NCBI GenBank assembly: GCA_021775755.1
Contig: JAJFHE010000059.1
Location: forward strand, 1 to 64,000
From: Hyphomicrobiales bacterium
Lineage (GTDB): Bacteria; Pseudomonadota; Alphaproteobacteria; Rhizobiales; JAJFHB01
Direction: 5' to 3'
DNA: 64,000 nt
Shown: one piece after another, positions 26,406-36,322 of the stretch
Layout: each line of letters begins with the position of its first letter
Numbering within the stretch: the first letter of the stretch is position 1
Position numbers and translations under genes: made by a program
Notes under the pieces: model-generated
The model's database searches: none
The model's input: only the letters and a program-made list of their open reading frames with translations
What the model was told of the DNA's origin: nothing

Positions 26406-27810
26406 CGGCGGTAGCAAAAGCCGGGCGCTCCCGCTCCAGCGCCTGCGCCACCCGGAAGACGACCGCGTCCTCGTAGGTATCGCCAACGATCTGAATGCCT
26501 GTCGGCACGCCGTTTTCACCGTTCCCTGAGGGAACCGCGAGCACCGGACAGCGCGAAAACATATTGAACAGCTTGGTCATCACCCAGGCGCCATCGGCGC
26601 TGACCTTTTGTCCCTCGATCACAAGATCGCTGTCCCACGGCATGATCTCCGCATGGGCGCGGGTCGTCGCAACCGTCGGGCAGATGAAGGCGTCAAAGGT
26701 TTCGAATACTTTCGAAAAGTGACGCCAGGCCTCGCCGCCTCTCACATAACAAGCGTGATGCTGCTCGGCGCTTATGGACGCGCATTGTTCGGCAAAGACT
26801 TTCGTATAGTCGCACACAAGATCTGGGTGCTGCTCCACGGCATCGCGAAACCAGTCGGCATAAAGATGCGAACCGAACCAGCCCGCCGCCTGAATGGCAT
26901 CGGATGCCCACGGCATGGCGACTTCCTCAACATGTGCGCCGAGTGTCTCAAGAAGGCGCAGCATTTCCTGCGTGTTGCGGCGCACATCGTCGTCGATGGC
27001 ATAGTGATCGAGGGTCAGGGAACAGGCGATGCGCATGCCCGCCACGCCGTCCTGCTCGGCCGGCACGGTGATTTTGGGCTTGAGGCTCGCCTGATCTGAG
27101 CGATGCGGGCCGGACATGACGTTCTGCATCAAGATGCAGTCCGCGACGGTACGTGTCATTGGCCCTGTGTGATAGTAGAAATCGAGGCTGAAATCGGGGC
27201 TTTGCGGGTTGCGTCCGTGCGGTGGCTTATAGCCGACAACGCCGCACATGGCCGCCGGCATGCGGATCGATCCGGCGCTGTCGGTGCCTGTCGCAAGTGT
27301 CGTCGTTCCAGCCGCCAGCGCCGCCGCCGAACCGCCCGACGATGCCCCGCAGGTGATGTCGAGGTTCCATGGATTGTGCGTCGTGCCGCTGATCCTTGAG
27401 GTGCAAGACCAGGGCCAGACGAACTCCGGGCAGGTGCTGCGGGCGTGGAGTATGGCGCCGGCATCGAGCAGCCGCTCGATCGACGGGCTTGTGTGGTCGG
27501 GAATATCGTCCTTGAAGATGAGAGAACCGGCATTCGTGCGGCGCCCCTTTATGGCGGTGTCGTCCTTGACGGCGAGCGGCAGCCCCTCCAGAGGGCGGGC
27601 CGTGCCTTGAGCGTAAGCCGTCTCCGCGCGCCGGGCGGCAACTCGGGCTTCATCGGTGAAGCGCTCTGAAAGCGCGTTGACACTACCTTCCAAGCTCCCG
27701 GCTCTCGCAAGGGCCGCATCGAGCAGGTCAACGGGTGAGAGTTCCTTCGTTCGGAAACGCTCAAGTGCCGTCGTGCCGGGCAAATACGCAAGATCGTCAC
27801 CTTCGGCCAT
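26386..27810 (-). CDS. Amidase-signature family hydrolase
   Basis: A 474-residue hydrolase of amides or carbamoyl bonds. The Ser-cisSer-Lys triad is visible: Lys82 (LPLAVKDD), the cis-Ser in CGASSGGS near residue 157-158, and nucleophile Ser181 in GTDSAGSIRMP. It lacks obvious GatA partners, so a free-standing amidase is more likely than the tRNA amidotransferase subunit. It follows the AmpG-like permease by 15 bp on the same strand. Confidence 0.88.
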   Translation of the reverse strand: MAEGDDLAYLPGTTALERFRTKELSPVDLLDAALARAGSLEGSVNALSERFTDEARVAARRAETAYAQGTARPLEGLPLAVKDDTAIKGRRTNAGSLIFKDDIPDHTSPSIERLLDAGAILHARSTCPEFVWPWSCTSRISGTTHNPWNLDITCGASSGGSAAALAAGTTTLATGTDSAGSIRMPAAMCGVVGYKPPHGRNPQSPDFSLDFYYHTGPMTRTVADCILMQNVMSGPHRSDQASLKPKITVPAEQDGVAGMRIACSLTLDHYAIDDDVRRNTQEMLRLLETLGAHVEEVAMPWASDAIQAAGWFGSHLYADWFRDAVEQHPDLVCDYTKVFAEQCASISAEQHHACYVRGGEAWRHFSKVFETFDAFICPTVATTRAHAEIMPWDSDLVIEGQKVSADGAWVMTKLFNMFSRCPVLAVPSGNGENGVPTGIQIVGDTYEDAVVFRVAQALERERPAFATAATRPAL

Positions 27811-27825
27811 AGCAATGGGCCTCCC

Positions 27826-29160
27826 TCAGTCTGTATTCTCTACCCCGGGAAGGTACCCTTTGGCGTGAAGATAGGCGAGCAGCGCAAGCGCTGGAATGCC
27901 GATGAGCGCCGATATGATGAAAAACGATGTCCAGCCCGACCCTTCCGCTACAAATCCCGATCCCGCCGACAACACCGTGCGGCCGATCGCCGAAAGCGCT
28001 GTGAGCAGCGCGAACTGCGTTGCCGTATGGGCCGGGTTCGAGCAAAGGCCCGACAAATAGCCGATGAAAATTACTGTCCCGAGCGCGCCGGTAAAGTTTT
28101 CAATGATGATCGTTGCCGTCAGCACCGTGTGATCGACGCCGACTTGCGCTTGCAGGGCGAACATCAGGTTCGAGGCAATCTGCAACAGCCCGGCCGTCCA
28201 CAGCGCCTGCGGCAGCGGCAGGGCACGCGCCACGATGCCGCCCGCGAACCCCCCCGCCATCAGGGCGGCAAAGCCGACACCCTTGACGATCGCCGCATAT
28301 GCCGCCTTGTCGAAGCCGATGTCGATGACGAACGGTCCGGTCATGACGCCGGCAAACGCGTCGCAGAACTTGAACAGAACGACGAACGCGAGTGTCGCCA
28401 AAACTCCAGGCTTGGCGAAGAAGTCGCTAAAAGCGCCGAGCGCCGTGTTCACGAACCGTGCGATGGCGTTTCCCGGGGTCGCGTGAGCGTTCTCGTCTTC
28501 ATCTGTGTCTTGAGGTTCTTCCGCGGTCAGCACGGCACCGATCCCGACGACAACGAGCACGGCCATTGCGGCATACCCCCAGCTCCACACCTCATCGAAG
28601 CCGACGCCATAGCGCTCAAGCAGAGCAACGAGCGCGATGACGCCGGCACCCGATACAAGCATCGCGGTCCGGTAGGCGGCAACGTAACACGCCATGCCGG
28701 CGGCCTGACGGTCGTCGTCCAGGCTTTCGACCCGGAACGCGTCAACGACGATATCCTGCGTCGCCGAGATGAATGCGACGGCAAGCGCGCCGAGCGCCAC
28801 CAGCCACGGCGATGCCAGGGGGTCGAGCATGCCGAGACACACGATAGCGGCCATGAGCGTCAGTTGGCTCGCCAGAAGCCAGCCCCGGCGGCGTCCGAAC
28901 ACGCGCGACAACCAGGGCACGCGCCAGGCGTCGATGACGGGCGCCCATGCGAATTTCAGCGTGTAGGGCAGGCCGACAAGAGCATAGAGGCCAATGTTCT
29001 CCAGCGAGACGCCGCGCTCCGTCATCCAGATTGCAAGCGTCGATCCCGACAGGGCGAGGGGCAGTCCGGAAGAAAATCCGAGGAGCAGGACGATCAGAAC
29101 GCGCCGCTCAAAGTAAACCGCCAGGGCAGCGATCGTGCCGGTGCGCTCGGATGCGCTCAT
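27826..29160 (-). CDS. AmpG-like MFS permease
   Basis: A 444-residue inner-membrane transporter with about twelve helices. It begins FSSGLPLALSGSTLAIWMTE and has LVGLPYTLKFAWAPVIDAWR and AFISATQDIVVDAFRVE, the AmpG hallmarks. AmpG imports anhydromuropeptides (GlcNAc-anhydroMurNAc peptides) for cell-wall recycling and beta-lactamase signalling. The neighbouring L,D-transpeptidase is also a cell-wall enzyme. No ampR/ampC pair is seen nearby. Confidence 0.9.
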   Translation of the reverse strand: MSASERTGTIAALAVYFERRVLIVLLLGFSSGLPLALSGSTLAIWMTERGVSLENIGLYALVGLPYTLKFAWAPVIDAWRVPWLSRVFGRRRGWLLASQLTLMAAIVCLGMLDPLASPWLVALGALAVAFISATQDIVVDAFRVESLDDDRQAAGMACYVAAYRTAMLVSGAGVIALVALLERYGVGFDEVWSWGYAAMAVLVVVGIGAVLTAEEPQDTDEDENAHATPGNAIARFVNTALGAFSDFFAKPGVLATLAFVVLFKFCDAFAGVMTGPFVIDIGFDKAAYAAIVKGVGFAALMAGGFAGGIVARALPLPQALWTAGLLQIASNLMFALQAQVGVDHTVLTATIIIENFTGALGTVIFIGYLSGLCSNPAHTATQFALLTALSAIGRTVLSAGSGFVAEGSGWTSFFIISALIGIPALALLAYLHAKGYLPGVENTD

Positions 29161-29207
29161 TCATCAGGCCTCATGCATCGTTTGGTCAATGCATAAATCG
29201 CCATGCC

Positions 29208-29240
29208 GCAAAAGAAAAGCGGGCCCGCAACGGGGCCCGC
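29208..29240 (-). terminator. Rho-independent terminator after the L,D-transpeptidase
   Basis: Reading leftward, GCGGGCCC and GGGCCCGC (29219-29226 and 29233-29240) form a strong GC stem, followed by the run TTTTCTTTT (29210-29218). It lies about 30 bp past the transpeptidase stop and separates it from the AmpG-like gene. Confidence 0.85.
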
Positions 29241-29269
29241 CTGAAACTTTTCGAAAAATTCCCGTGCTG

Positions 29270-29839
29270 TCAGTCGACGATCACCTTGGCGCCCACACGG
29301 GTCCGCTCATAAAGGTCGATGACGTCTTCGTTCAGCATCCGGATGCAGCCGCTCGACATGGCCCGGCCGATGCTCCAGCGCTCATTCGTTCCGTGAATGC
29401 GGTAAAGCGTACCGCCGAGATAAAGCGCGCGGGCACCCAGCGGGTTGTTGGGGCCGCCCGGCATGAAAGTCGGCAGCTCGGGCTGGCGCTGGCGCATTTC
29501 CGCAGGCGGCGTCCATGAGGGCCACTCGGCCTTGCGGCTGATGCGCTCCGTTCCGTTCCACGAAAAGCCGTCGCGTCCGACGCCGATGCCGTAGCGAATC
29601 GCCTCGCCCTCACCCAGTACGTAATAGAGATAGCGGCGCGACGTATTGATGATGATCGTGCCGGCCCTCTCGTCCGTTGAATAGCTTACCGTCTTGCGCA
29701 GATAGCGCGCCGGGATCGAAGGCGCCTGGGTGGTGAAGTTGTACGTAGTGGCCGCATTTGCGTTGCGGTCGGTGTCAATGCTCAGAAACAAACCGATAAC
29801 GGCTGCGCCAAGAAATGTCAGCACGATGCGAAACATCAA
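29270..29839 (-). CDS. L,D-transpeptidase (YkuD family)
   Basis: A 189-residue periplasmic or secreted enzyme with a signal peptide or anchor at residues 1-30 (FLGAAVIGLFLSIDTDRNANA). The YkuD domain has the catalytic segment IHGTNERWSIGRAMSSGCIR with the nucleophile Cys in SSGCIR. Family members make 3-3 peptidoglycan crosslinks or attach proteins to peptidoglycan. It is a single-gene unit, ended by a strong hairpin. Confidence 0.92.
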   Translation of the reverse strand: MMFRIVLTFLGAAVIGLFLSIDTDRNANAATTYNFTTQAPSIPARYLRKTVSYSTDERAGTIIINTSRRYLYYVLGEGEAIRYGIGVGRDGFSWNGTERISRKAEWPSWTPPAEMRQRQPELPTFMPGGPNNPLGARALYLGGTLYRIHGTNERWSIGRAMSSGCIRMLNEDVIDLYERTRVGAKVIVD

Positions 29840-29985
29840 TATACCCCTTGCATCACAATTTGAAAGTCGCCCTTCTCGGACAACTTTTTAGCGCTTCTGA
29901 TCGCAACAGAAAAGATGTTCGCGGTCAAATTGTTGTTAGTGTGGCATTCCTGCACTCAAGCGTTGTCCAAAACAGGGCGGAACAG

Positions 29986-31185
29986 CTATTCGCCCGCTGC
30001 AAGCCGGGGCTGCTCTTCGGAGGTGTCGGCACCTTCCGCGGTGCTGTCATCGCTGGCCTCACCATCCTCGGCCGGGGCCTCGAATTCGAGCTGTTCGATT
30101 TTGCTGCCGCGTTTTGTAACCTTCTCTGAAGAAACGAGAATTTTCTCGATATCCTGAGAGGCGCGGCCGAAATTGCGCTGCAGGTCGACGACGCGGCCGT
30201 GCAGACGGTGCACGTCTTCCATCATCTTCGCGACCTCAATTTTTATGAGGCCGGCCTGTTCGCGCATTTGGGCATCCTTGAAGATTGCCTGCATGGTCTG
30301 GATGGCAAGCATCAGCATGTTTGGAGAGACGATCAGGATGCGCGCACGATAGGCCTTTTGTACCATTTCCTCGAACGATTCATAAAGATCCGCATAAATC
30401 GATTCGGACGGCACGAACATGATTGCCGTGTCCTGGGTCTCGCCGGGGATCAGGTACTTTTTCGAAATGTCGTTGATGTGCTGGGTAATGTCCGTGCGCA
30501 CCTGCTGCACGGCGGCGCGCATCGATGCCTCGTCTCCGGCCTCGCGGAACGCCTTAAAGGCTTCGAGCGGAAACTTGGCGTCGATCACCAGAACCGCGTC
30601 GTTGTTGGGCAGCCGGACGATGCAGTCGGGCCGCGTCTTGTTGGAGAGCGTGTGCTGGAACGTATAGGCATTGCGCGGCAAGGCGTCCGCAACAATCGCC
30701 TCCATGCGGCCCTGGCCGAAGGCGCCGCGCGCCTGTTTGTTCGCAAGAATGTCCTGCAGTCCGACAACCTGGCTAGAAAGATCGGTGATGTTCTTCTGGG
30801 CGGCATCGATAACCGCCAGCCGTTCATGCAGCTGGCGCAGGCTGTCGGTGGTGCGCTTCGTCGTGTCATGCAGGTTCTGGCCCATGCGCAGACTGATCTG
30901 GTCAAGCCGCTGGTCGAGGCTTTTCGCCATATGCGCATCACGCGTTGCGGTGCCCTCCGCAAGGCTTTGCAGACGGCCCGTAAGCTCGGCGAACCGCAAG
31001 TCGAATTCGGTTTCGCGATCGGCCATGTCCACCGCGCGGGACTTGCGCTCCCGGGCGGCCGAGATCGACAATGTCGCCATGATTGCGAGAAGTACGAGAG
31101 CCAGCGCCGCGCATGCCAGCACCAGATCGCCCACGGCAATCGGCGTCGTGCCGATGATCAGCACGGTCTGGTTCAGATCGATCAT
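29986..31185 (-). CDS. rmuC: DNA recombination protein RmuC
   Basis: A 399-residue protein with one N-terminal membrane helix (about residues 15-40), a coiled-coil region (about 60-160) and the RmuC nuclease-like core (GRMEAIVADALPRNAYTFQH, then DAVLVIDAKFPLEAF with the PD-(D/E)xK-like D-A-K). It limits inversion at short inverted repeats. The frame is open to 31311, but the extra 42 residues are not RmuC-like, so ATG 31185 is used. The C-terminal tail is acidic. Confidence 0.9.
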   Translation of the reverse strand: MIDLNQTVLIIGTTPIAVGDLVLACAALALVLLAIMATLSISAARERKSRAVDMADRETEFDLRFAELTGRLQSLAEGTATRDAHMAKSLDQRLDQISLRMGQNLHDTTKRTTDSLRQLHERLAVIDAAQKNITDLSSQVVGLQDILANKQARGAFGQGRMEAIVADALPRNAYTFQHTLSNKTRPDCIVRLPNNDAVLVIDAKFPLEAFKAFREAGDEASMRAAVQQVRTDITQHINDISKKYLIPGETQDTAIMFVPSESIYADLYESFEEMVQKAYRARILIVSPNMLMLAIQTMQAIFKDAQMREQAGLIKIEVAKMMEDVHRLHGRVVDLQRNFGRASQDIEKILVSSEKVTKRGSKIEQLEFEAPAEDGEASDDSTAEGADTSEEQPRLAAGE

Positions 31186-31342
31186 GCGCTGGAGAATAAG
31201 GTGATTCGGAGCAGAACCCAGACAAAACGTGAACACTGGAAAGTGCGCGCACAACATATTTCCGCTACGGACCGGTCCATGCGGCGTTATTGACCTTTCA
31301 GCGTGCTTCACTTATGTGAGCGGTCAGGCTTGAGGAAGTTCA

Positions 31343-31861
31343 ATGGCATTGCGGTCTATCATCAAATTGCCCGACGCGAGGCTCAGGATGGTTTCGGCGG
31401 AAGTCGAGACGGTGGATGATGACGTGCGTGCGCTGCTCGATGACATGTTGCAGACCATGTACGACGCGCCGGGGATCGGTCTTGCCGCCATTCAGGTCGC
31501 CGAACCCGTACGTCTTGTGGTTATCGATTGCGCGCGCGACGACGAACCGAAGGATCCGATGTTTTTCGTCGATCCGAAGATCATCTGGGTTTCCGACGAA
31601 CTGGCCTGTTACGATGAGGGCTGTCTGTCGATCCCGGAAGTTTACGAGAGCGTCGAGCGGCCCGCCGAATGCAAGGTCACTTTTCTGGACCGCGATGGCG
31701 CGCCTCAGGAGCGCCATTGCACCGGCCTGCTGGCAACCTGTATCCAGCACGAGATCGATCATCTGAACGGCGTACTGTTCATCGATCACATTTCGCGGCT
31801 GAAACGAAGCCGCATCGTCAAAAAGTTCACCAAGGCGGCGAAACTGGAAGACGTCGTCTGA
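31343..31861 (+). CDS. def: Peptide deformylase
   Basis: A 172-residue metalloenzyme removing the formyl group from nascent proteins. Its three motifs are present: GIGLAAIQV (Ile in place of the usual Pro), EGCLSIP and QHEIDHLNG (metal-binding Cys and two His). It heads a def-fmt-truA row, with fmt 27 bp downstream. Formylation and deformylation are thus encoded together. Confidence 0.95.
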   Translation: MALRSIIKLPDARLRMVSAEVETVDDDVRALLDDMLQTMYDAPGIGLAAIQVAEPVRLVVIDCARDDEPKDPMFFVDPKIIWVSDELACYDEGCLSIPEVYESVERPAECKVTFLDRDGAPQERHCTGLLATCIQHEIDHLNGVLFIDHISRLKRSRIVKKFTKAAKLEDVV

Positions 31862-31888
31862 TCCGGCGCCGCCCGTTGGAGGCATTTC

Positions 31889-32824
31889 GTGACCGTGCTG
31901 CGTATCGTTTTCATGGGCACGCCGGATTTCGCGGTGCCGACGCTGGCGGAAATCGTCGGTGCCGGCCATGATGTGGTGTGCGTTTATACTCAGCCGCCTC
32001 GGCCCGCCGGGCGCGGCATGGAAGAGCGCCGCAGCGCGGTTCATGAATTCGCACTCAGCCACGCCCTGCCGGTCCAAACACCCGCCACGCTCAGGGAAGC
32101 CGACGCGCAAGCCTTGTTCGCCGCCCATGACGCCGATGTGGCGGTTGTCGTGGCCTACGGCCTTTTGCTGCCGCAGCCGGTGCTCGACGCGCCGCACTAC
32201 GGCTGTCTAAATCTGCACGGTTCGATGTTGCCGCGCTGGCGTGGCGCTGCCCCGATCCAGCGCGCGATCATGGCGGGCGATAAGGAAACCGGCGTTGCCG
32301 TGATGCGCATGGAGGCAGGGCTGGATACCGGTCCCGTTTGCGTAAGAGAGCGTCTTGCAATCGGCGACGACATGACGGCCGGCGAGCTGCATGACAGGCT
32401 CGCGTTGACAGGCGCCTCGCTCATGGTGCGCGCTCTCTCGGCGCTTGCCCGCGACACCCTCGCCTGTACACCCCAGAGCGAAGACGGCGTCGTCTATGCC
32501 GCAAAGATCGACAAGGCCGAGGCCCGCATCGACTGGACGCGACCGGCACTGGAGGTCCATAATCTGGTGCGCGGCCTGAGCCCCTTTCCCGGCGCCTGGT
32601 TCGGAATTGAGGCAAGCGGCAAGACGCAGCGCGTCAAAGTCCTGCGAACGACGCTCGTTCAGGGGAGCGGCAAGCCCGGTGACGTGCTCGATGATACTCT
32701 CACGGTGGCCTGCGGCTCCGGCGCCATCCAGCTTTTGCAGGTGCAGCGCGCCGGCAAGGGCCTCATGACCGCACAAGACTTCCTGCGCGGCTCAAACCTG
32801 CCCGCAGGCTCTATGGTTACCTAA
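31889..32824 (+). CDS. fmt: Methionyl-tRNA formyltransferase
   Basis: A 311-residue enzyme formylating initiator Met-tRNA. The catalytic domain begins [14 protein letters not shown] and has the folate-binding [20 protein letters not shown]. The C-terminal OB-like domain starts near residue 205. The start is GTG at 31889. truA follows after 30 bp. Confidence 0.95.
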   Translation: MTVLRIVFMGTPDFAVPTLAEIVGAGHDVVCVYTQPPRPAGRGMEERRSAVHEFALSHALPVQTPATLREADAQALFAAHDADVAVVVAYGLLLPQPVLDAPHYGCLNLHGSMLPRWRGAAPIQRAIMAGDKETGVAVMRMEAGLDTGPVCVRERLAIGDDMTAGELHDRLALTGASLMVRALSALARDTLACTPQSEDGVVYAAKIDKAEARIDWTRPALEVHNLVRGLSPFPGAWFGIEASGKTQRVKVLRTTLVQGSGKPGDVLDDTLTVACGSGAIQLLQVQRAGKGLMTAQDFLRGSNLPAGSMVT

Positions 32825-32854
32825 TTTGGGTTGGAAAGACCGACTGCGACGCAA

Positions 32855-33661
32855 ATGCCCAGATACCAGATCACGCTCGAATATGATGGCGGACCGTTTG
32901 TCGGCTGGCAGCGCCAGGACAATGGCCGCTCCGTGCAGGCCGCACTTGAAGGTGCGCTGCTTCGGCTTACCGGAGAAGAGGTGGCGGTGTTTGGTGCCGG
33001 CCGCACCGACGCAGGCGTTCATGCGCTCGGCCAGGTCGCTCACTTCGACCTCGAGAAAGCCTGGGTGTCCGACAAAATTCGCGACGGGTTGAACTATCAC
33101 CTGCGGCCCGACCCGGTTGCCGTGGTTGACGCGGCACGCGCCGAACCTGAGTTTCACGCCCGCTTCTCCGCCATCTCTCGGGAGTATCTCTACCGCATCG
33201 TCAACCGCCGCGCCGATCTGGCGCTTGAGCGCGGGCATGTCTGGCACGTCAAGGTGCCGCTCGATGCCGGTGCCATGCACGCGGCCGCCCAGACCCTCCT
33301 CGGCAATCACGATTTCACCACCTTCCGGGCCGCACAGTGCCAGGCGAAATCACCGGTCAAGACGCTCGACCAGCTGTCGGTCAGCCGCTATGGCGAGGAG
33401 ATCGAGATTACCGCAAAGGCGCGCTCGTTTCTCCATAACCAGGTGCGCTCGATGGTCGGATCGCTGAAATGTGTCGGCGAGGGGCGCTGGAGCAGCCGCG
33501 ATCTGGAACGCGCCCTCAAGGCGCGCGACCGTGCCCGCTGCGGGCCCGTGGCGCCGCCGGAAGGCCTCTATCTTGTTGCCGTCGGCTACGCCTCAGACGA
33601 ACAGCGAAATGGCGACTTGCAGGAGCACCATGGAGAGCACGAAGTCCAGCGCGACGAGTGA
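32855..33661 (+). CDS. truA: tRNA pseudouridine(38-40) synthase
   Basis: A 268-residue enzyme modifying the anticodon stem. The catalytic Asp lies in [16 protein letters not shown]. The ATG at 32855 gives the usual [15 protein letters not shown] start; a TTG at 32831 is less likely. The C-terminus extends about 20 residues past the normal ending (beyond LYLVAVGY) with a charged tail, and these codons overlap the 3' end of the opposing membrane-protein gene by 69 bp. Confidence 0.94.
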   Translation: MPRYQITLEYDGGPFVGWQRQDNGRSVQAALEGALLRLTGEEVAVFGAGRTDAGVHALGQVAHFDLEKAWVSDKIRDGLNYHLRPDPVAVVDAARAEPEFHARFSAISREYLYRIVNRRADLALERGHVWHVKVPLDAGAMHAAAQTLLGNHDFTTFRAAQCQAKSPVKTLDQLSVSRYGEEIEITAKARSFLHNQVRSMVGSLKCVGEGRWSSRDLERALKARDRARCGPVAPPEGLYLVAVGYASDEQRNGDLQEHHGEHEVQRDE

Positions 33662-34186
33662 CGTCGCAAGCGCCGGCGTCGTCTCCAGGCTTTCGCGGGC
33701 GATGAACCAGCGGTAGTACACCGCGGGCATCAGCAAAACGAGGTTCAGTACCGCCGCCGTACTGGCGCTCGCAGCCCCCAGAAGATAGAGCAAGACCGGC
33801 AAAAACAGGCCGTAGCTGACGAGAACGGAAGACCAGTTGTAGACGATGATGTAGCTGGCATAGCGGTGGCTCAGGCCGAACAGGCGCGTCACGAACACAA
33901 GCGCCACCGGATATCCGATCCACTGCAGCACCAGCCCGAGCAGATACCCGCTTGTATTGGAGGCGGCGTGGACTGCAACCGCAGCAACCTCGCCGCCGAT
34001 ATCCGCCGACATCTGCCGTTCGGCAAAAGATGAGACAAAAAACACCGGCGCGATCAGGATGATGGCGGCGAAGGAGCGCCAGAAGCCGCCGATCGAATGG
34101 TCGAAATAGTTGAAGCCTTCAAGGTCGCGTTTGGCGAGCAGGAAGCTGCCAATCAGGGCGCGCACGGCTTCGTTGATGCCCGGCAT
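33593..34186 (-). CDS. Integral membrane protein of unknown function
   Basis: A 197-residue protein with about five membrane segments (for example [17 protein letters not shown] and [17 protein letters not shown]). The topology loosely resembles Yip1-domain proteins, but I cannot assign a family. It lies 1 bp downstream of dapE on the same strand and converges on truA, so it is probably in an operon with dapE. Confidence 0.75.
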   Translation of the reverse strand: MPGINEAVRALIGSFLLAKRDLEGFNYFDHSIGGFWRSFAAIILIAPVFFVSSFAERQMSADIGGEVAAVAVHAASNTSGYLLGLVLQWIGYPVALVFVTRLFGLSHRYASYIIVYNWSSVLVSYGLFLPVLLYLLGAASASTAAVLNLVLLMPAVYYRWFIARESLETTPALATSLVALDFVLSMVLLQVAISLFV

Positions 34187-34187
34187 G

Positions 34188-35363
34188 TTATGCAGGCCCG
34201 GTCGCGGCGAAGTAGCGCTTGAGCACGTTTGCGTAAATGCGCGTCAGCGCGTGCAAGTCCGCAACCGGCACCCGTTCGTCAATCTGGTGCATGGTTTGGC
34301 CGACCAGGCCGAACTCAACGACCGGACAGTAGTTCTTGATGAAACGCGCATCCGACGTGCCGCCATTGGTGGCAAGTTCCGGAGCGGTTCTCATCTCGTC
34401 CTCGATTGCACCGGCGACGACATCGACAAGCGGTCCGGGTTCGGTGAGGAAGCAGTCGCCGCCGCGCTGAACCTCGAGCGTGAACGTGCCGCCGCCCGCA
34501 TCTTCGATTGCCGCCTCGCAGATCAGCCGAACATGCGCTTCCAGGTTCTTGGCGTTGTAGTGGTCGTTGAAGCGCACGTTGAACATGGCGCGCGCTTGCG
34601 CCGGTATGACGTTGGACGCCGGATTGCCGACATCGACGCTGGTAATGGCAAGCGTTGAGGGTTCGAAATGCTCGCTGCCCGAATCGAGCGGCGCGATCGC
34701 CAGCCAGTCGAGCATGCGCGCGATCTTCGGGATCGGGTTGTCGCACCGGTGCGGATAGGCTGAATGCCCTTGCGTGCCCGTCACAGTGAGCACACCGTTC
34801 ATACTGCCGCGCCGGCCGATCTTGATGGACTGTCCAAGCAGTTCCGGATTGGTCGGCTCGCCGACCAGGCAGTCGTCCGGTACATGGCCGTTCTCCGCCA
34901 TCCATTCCAGAACCCGCACCGTACCGTCGTGTGCGGGGCCTTCCTCATCGCCGGTGATCAGAAGACTGATCGAGCCCGGTAAGGCGCCATCGCGGGCACC
35001 GGTAAATTCAAGTGCCGCCGCGGCAAAGCACGCAACGGCACCTTTCATGTCGACGGCGCCACGGCCATAGAGTTCGCCATCGCGTACTTCCGCCGAAAAC
35101 GGCGGCGCGGTCCAGGCATCTTCGGCGCCCGGCGGCACGACGTCGGTGTGACCGGCAAAGCAGAAGTGCGGAGCGCCGGTGCCAAGGCGGGCGAAAAGAT
35201 TGTCGACATCGCCGAACGGCAGGCGCCACACGGTGAACCCCGCCGGCTCGAGCACATTTTGCAGATAGTCGAGCGCACCGGCTTCCGCCGGCGTGACCGA
35301 GGGGCAGCGGATCAGGTCGCCCGCGAGGGCAACCGGGTCATGCGATGAAACGGGCGCATCCAT
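34188..35363 (-). CDS. dapE: Succinyl-diaminopimelate desuccinylase
   Basis: A 391-residue M20-family zinc enzyme of lysine and meso-DAP synthesis. The metal-site motifs are [11 protein letters not shown] (His and the following Asp), [14 protein letters not shown] and TGDEEGPA; the ending segment [19 protein letters not shown] carries the last His. The length and start (ATG 35363) are normal. Confidence 0.94.
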   Translation of the reverse strand: MDAPVSSHDPVALAGDLIRCPSVTPAEAGALDYLQNVLEPAGFTVWRLPFGDVDNLFARLGTGAPHFCFAGHTDVVPPGAEDAWTAPPFSAEVRDGELYGRGAVDMKGAVACFAAAALEFTGARDGALPGSISLLITGDEEGPAHDGTVRVLEWMAENGHVPDDCLVGEPTNPELLGQSIKIGRRGSMNGVLTVTGTQGHSAYPHRCDNPIPKIARMLDWLAIAPLDSGSEHFEPSTLAITSVDVGNPASNVIPAQARAMFNVRFNDHYNAKNLEAHVRLICEAAIEDAGGGTFTLEVQRGGDCFLTEPGPLVDVVAGAIEDEMRTAPELATNGGTSDARFIKNYCPVVEFGLVGQTMHQIDERVPVADLHALTRIYANVLKRYFAATGPA

Positions 35364-35404
35364 GGTGCCGGTTTAGGCCGCGGCGCTGGGTGCGTCAACG
35401 CTGC

Positions 35405-35575
35405 ATTCCATCAACTCCAGCTTGAGTTCATGACGCAGGACGTGGACTTCATGAACGCACAGCCATCGCCTGATTGCGCTGGCTTGATGAAGACGCGGAA
35501 GTTCTTCGCGGGCTTGTCGTACCAGGTGGCGACTTGGCTGTCTTACTCAAGGCGATTGAACTACCGATCCAAGCG
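35405..35575 (-). pseudogene. Decayed IS5-type transposase C-terminus
   Basis: Reading leftward, one frame gives FNRLE, a stop, then DSQVATWYDKPAKNF. This resembles the FxRLKxxRxxATRYDKxAxNF block near the end of IS5-group transposases. Continuing past a frameshift, another frame gives ASAIRRWLCVHE, like the final SIRLWLR-x-YE block. The internal stop and frameshift show a dead remnant. The similarity was recognised by eye, so the family call is moderate. Confidence 0.5.
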
Positions 35576-35962
35576 TGGGGCTTCACCATACAAAAACGCG
35601 AATTTGACCGTTCAGGGTCAGTGCGTTCGTGCCGCATGGTTCAAACCCCGAGTGAACCTGAATGGCGATTACCCGTTGACCGACAATACGCCTGCCCAAA
35701 TGTCCGGTTTCGGGAGCACATTTATCGCTAGTTTGATTGGGCGTAAAAGAGGAAAAGTGACCAAACTGAGACATTTACGACTGGTCTGACCGATGACGGC
35801 AATGCGGACAAAGTTGACGTTCTCTGTGGTTAGCCGAACGGTTGCTATTTGCGGCTTTGCTGACATTGCCCGGCGAAGGGACCGCCCAAGCCTGTCGTTC
35901 GATATAAGCGTTGTTGCTTCGGCACCTAGACATCGATCCTTGCGGTGATGCTCAGCACATAT
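35576..35962. other. Intergenic sequence without recognisable gene
   Basis: About 390 bp between the IS5-type remnant and a doubtful small gene. Several frames are open for short stretches, but none shows protein-like composition or a good ribosome-binding site. It may be further decayed transposon sequence. Confidence 0.4.
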
Positions 35963-36190
35963 TCACGCTTGACGCGAGATGCCGCGCTGTGGGTAGACGA
36001 TATCGTAGTCACTCCATTCAACCTCTGAGATTGATAACGTGTCCTCCAGCAGGGTCATGAATCCCAGGTCTTGATGCCGTTTCTTGGTGGCCTTGTCCAA
36101 AACAATGAAGCCCCGGCATCTGCCATCCAACAGAATTTTTCCGCCCGTTGAGCTGACGATATCCATGTGTACTCTGGCTACTTCAAACAC
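35963..36190 (-). CDS. Possible small hypothetical protein
   Basis: A 75-residue frame (GTG start) giving a balanced, soluble-looking sequence (VARVHMDIVSSTGGKILLDG and LSISEVEWSDYDIVYPQ). I do not recognise it. There is no clear ribosome-binding site, and it lies among decayed mobile-element sequence, so it may be a gene fragment. Confidence 0.35.
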   Translation of the reverse strand: MFEVARVHMDIVSSTGGKILLDGRCRGFIVLDKATKKRHQDLGFMTLLEDTLSISEVEWSDYDIVYPQRGISRQA

Positions 36191-36322
36191 GTCGCAATAA
36201 AATGTGCGAGCGAAGAGGCTATAGCCTGACGATCTTATTTTGATTTAGTTGTCAGGCTATGAGCCCTTGATTGCACGCTCATGTTTGATGAATTTCGAGA
36301 CCAAAATTCACTCACGTGCGCT

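Noticed and set aside
27865-29196. 443-codon plus-strand frame opposite the AmpG-like gene
   Set aside because: Charged low-complexity antisense product; the opposite strand encodes a recognisable membrane transporter.
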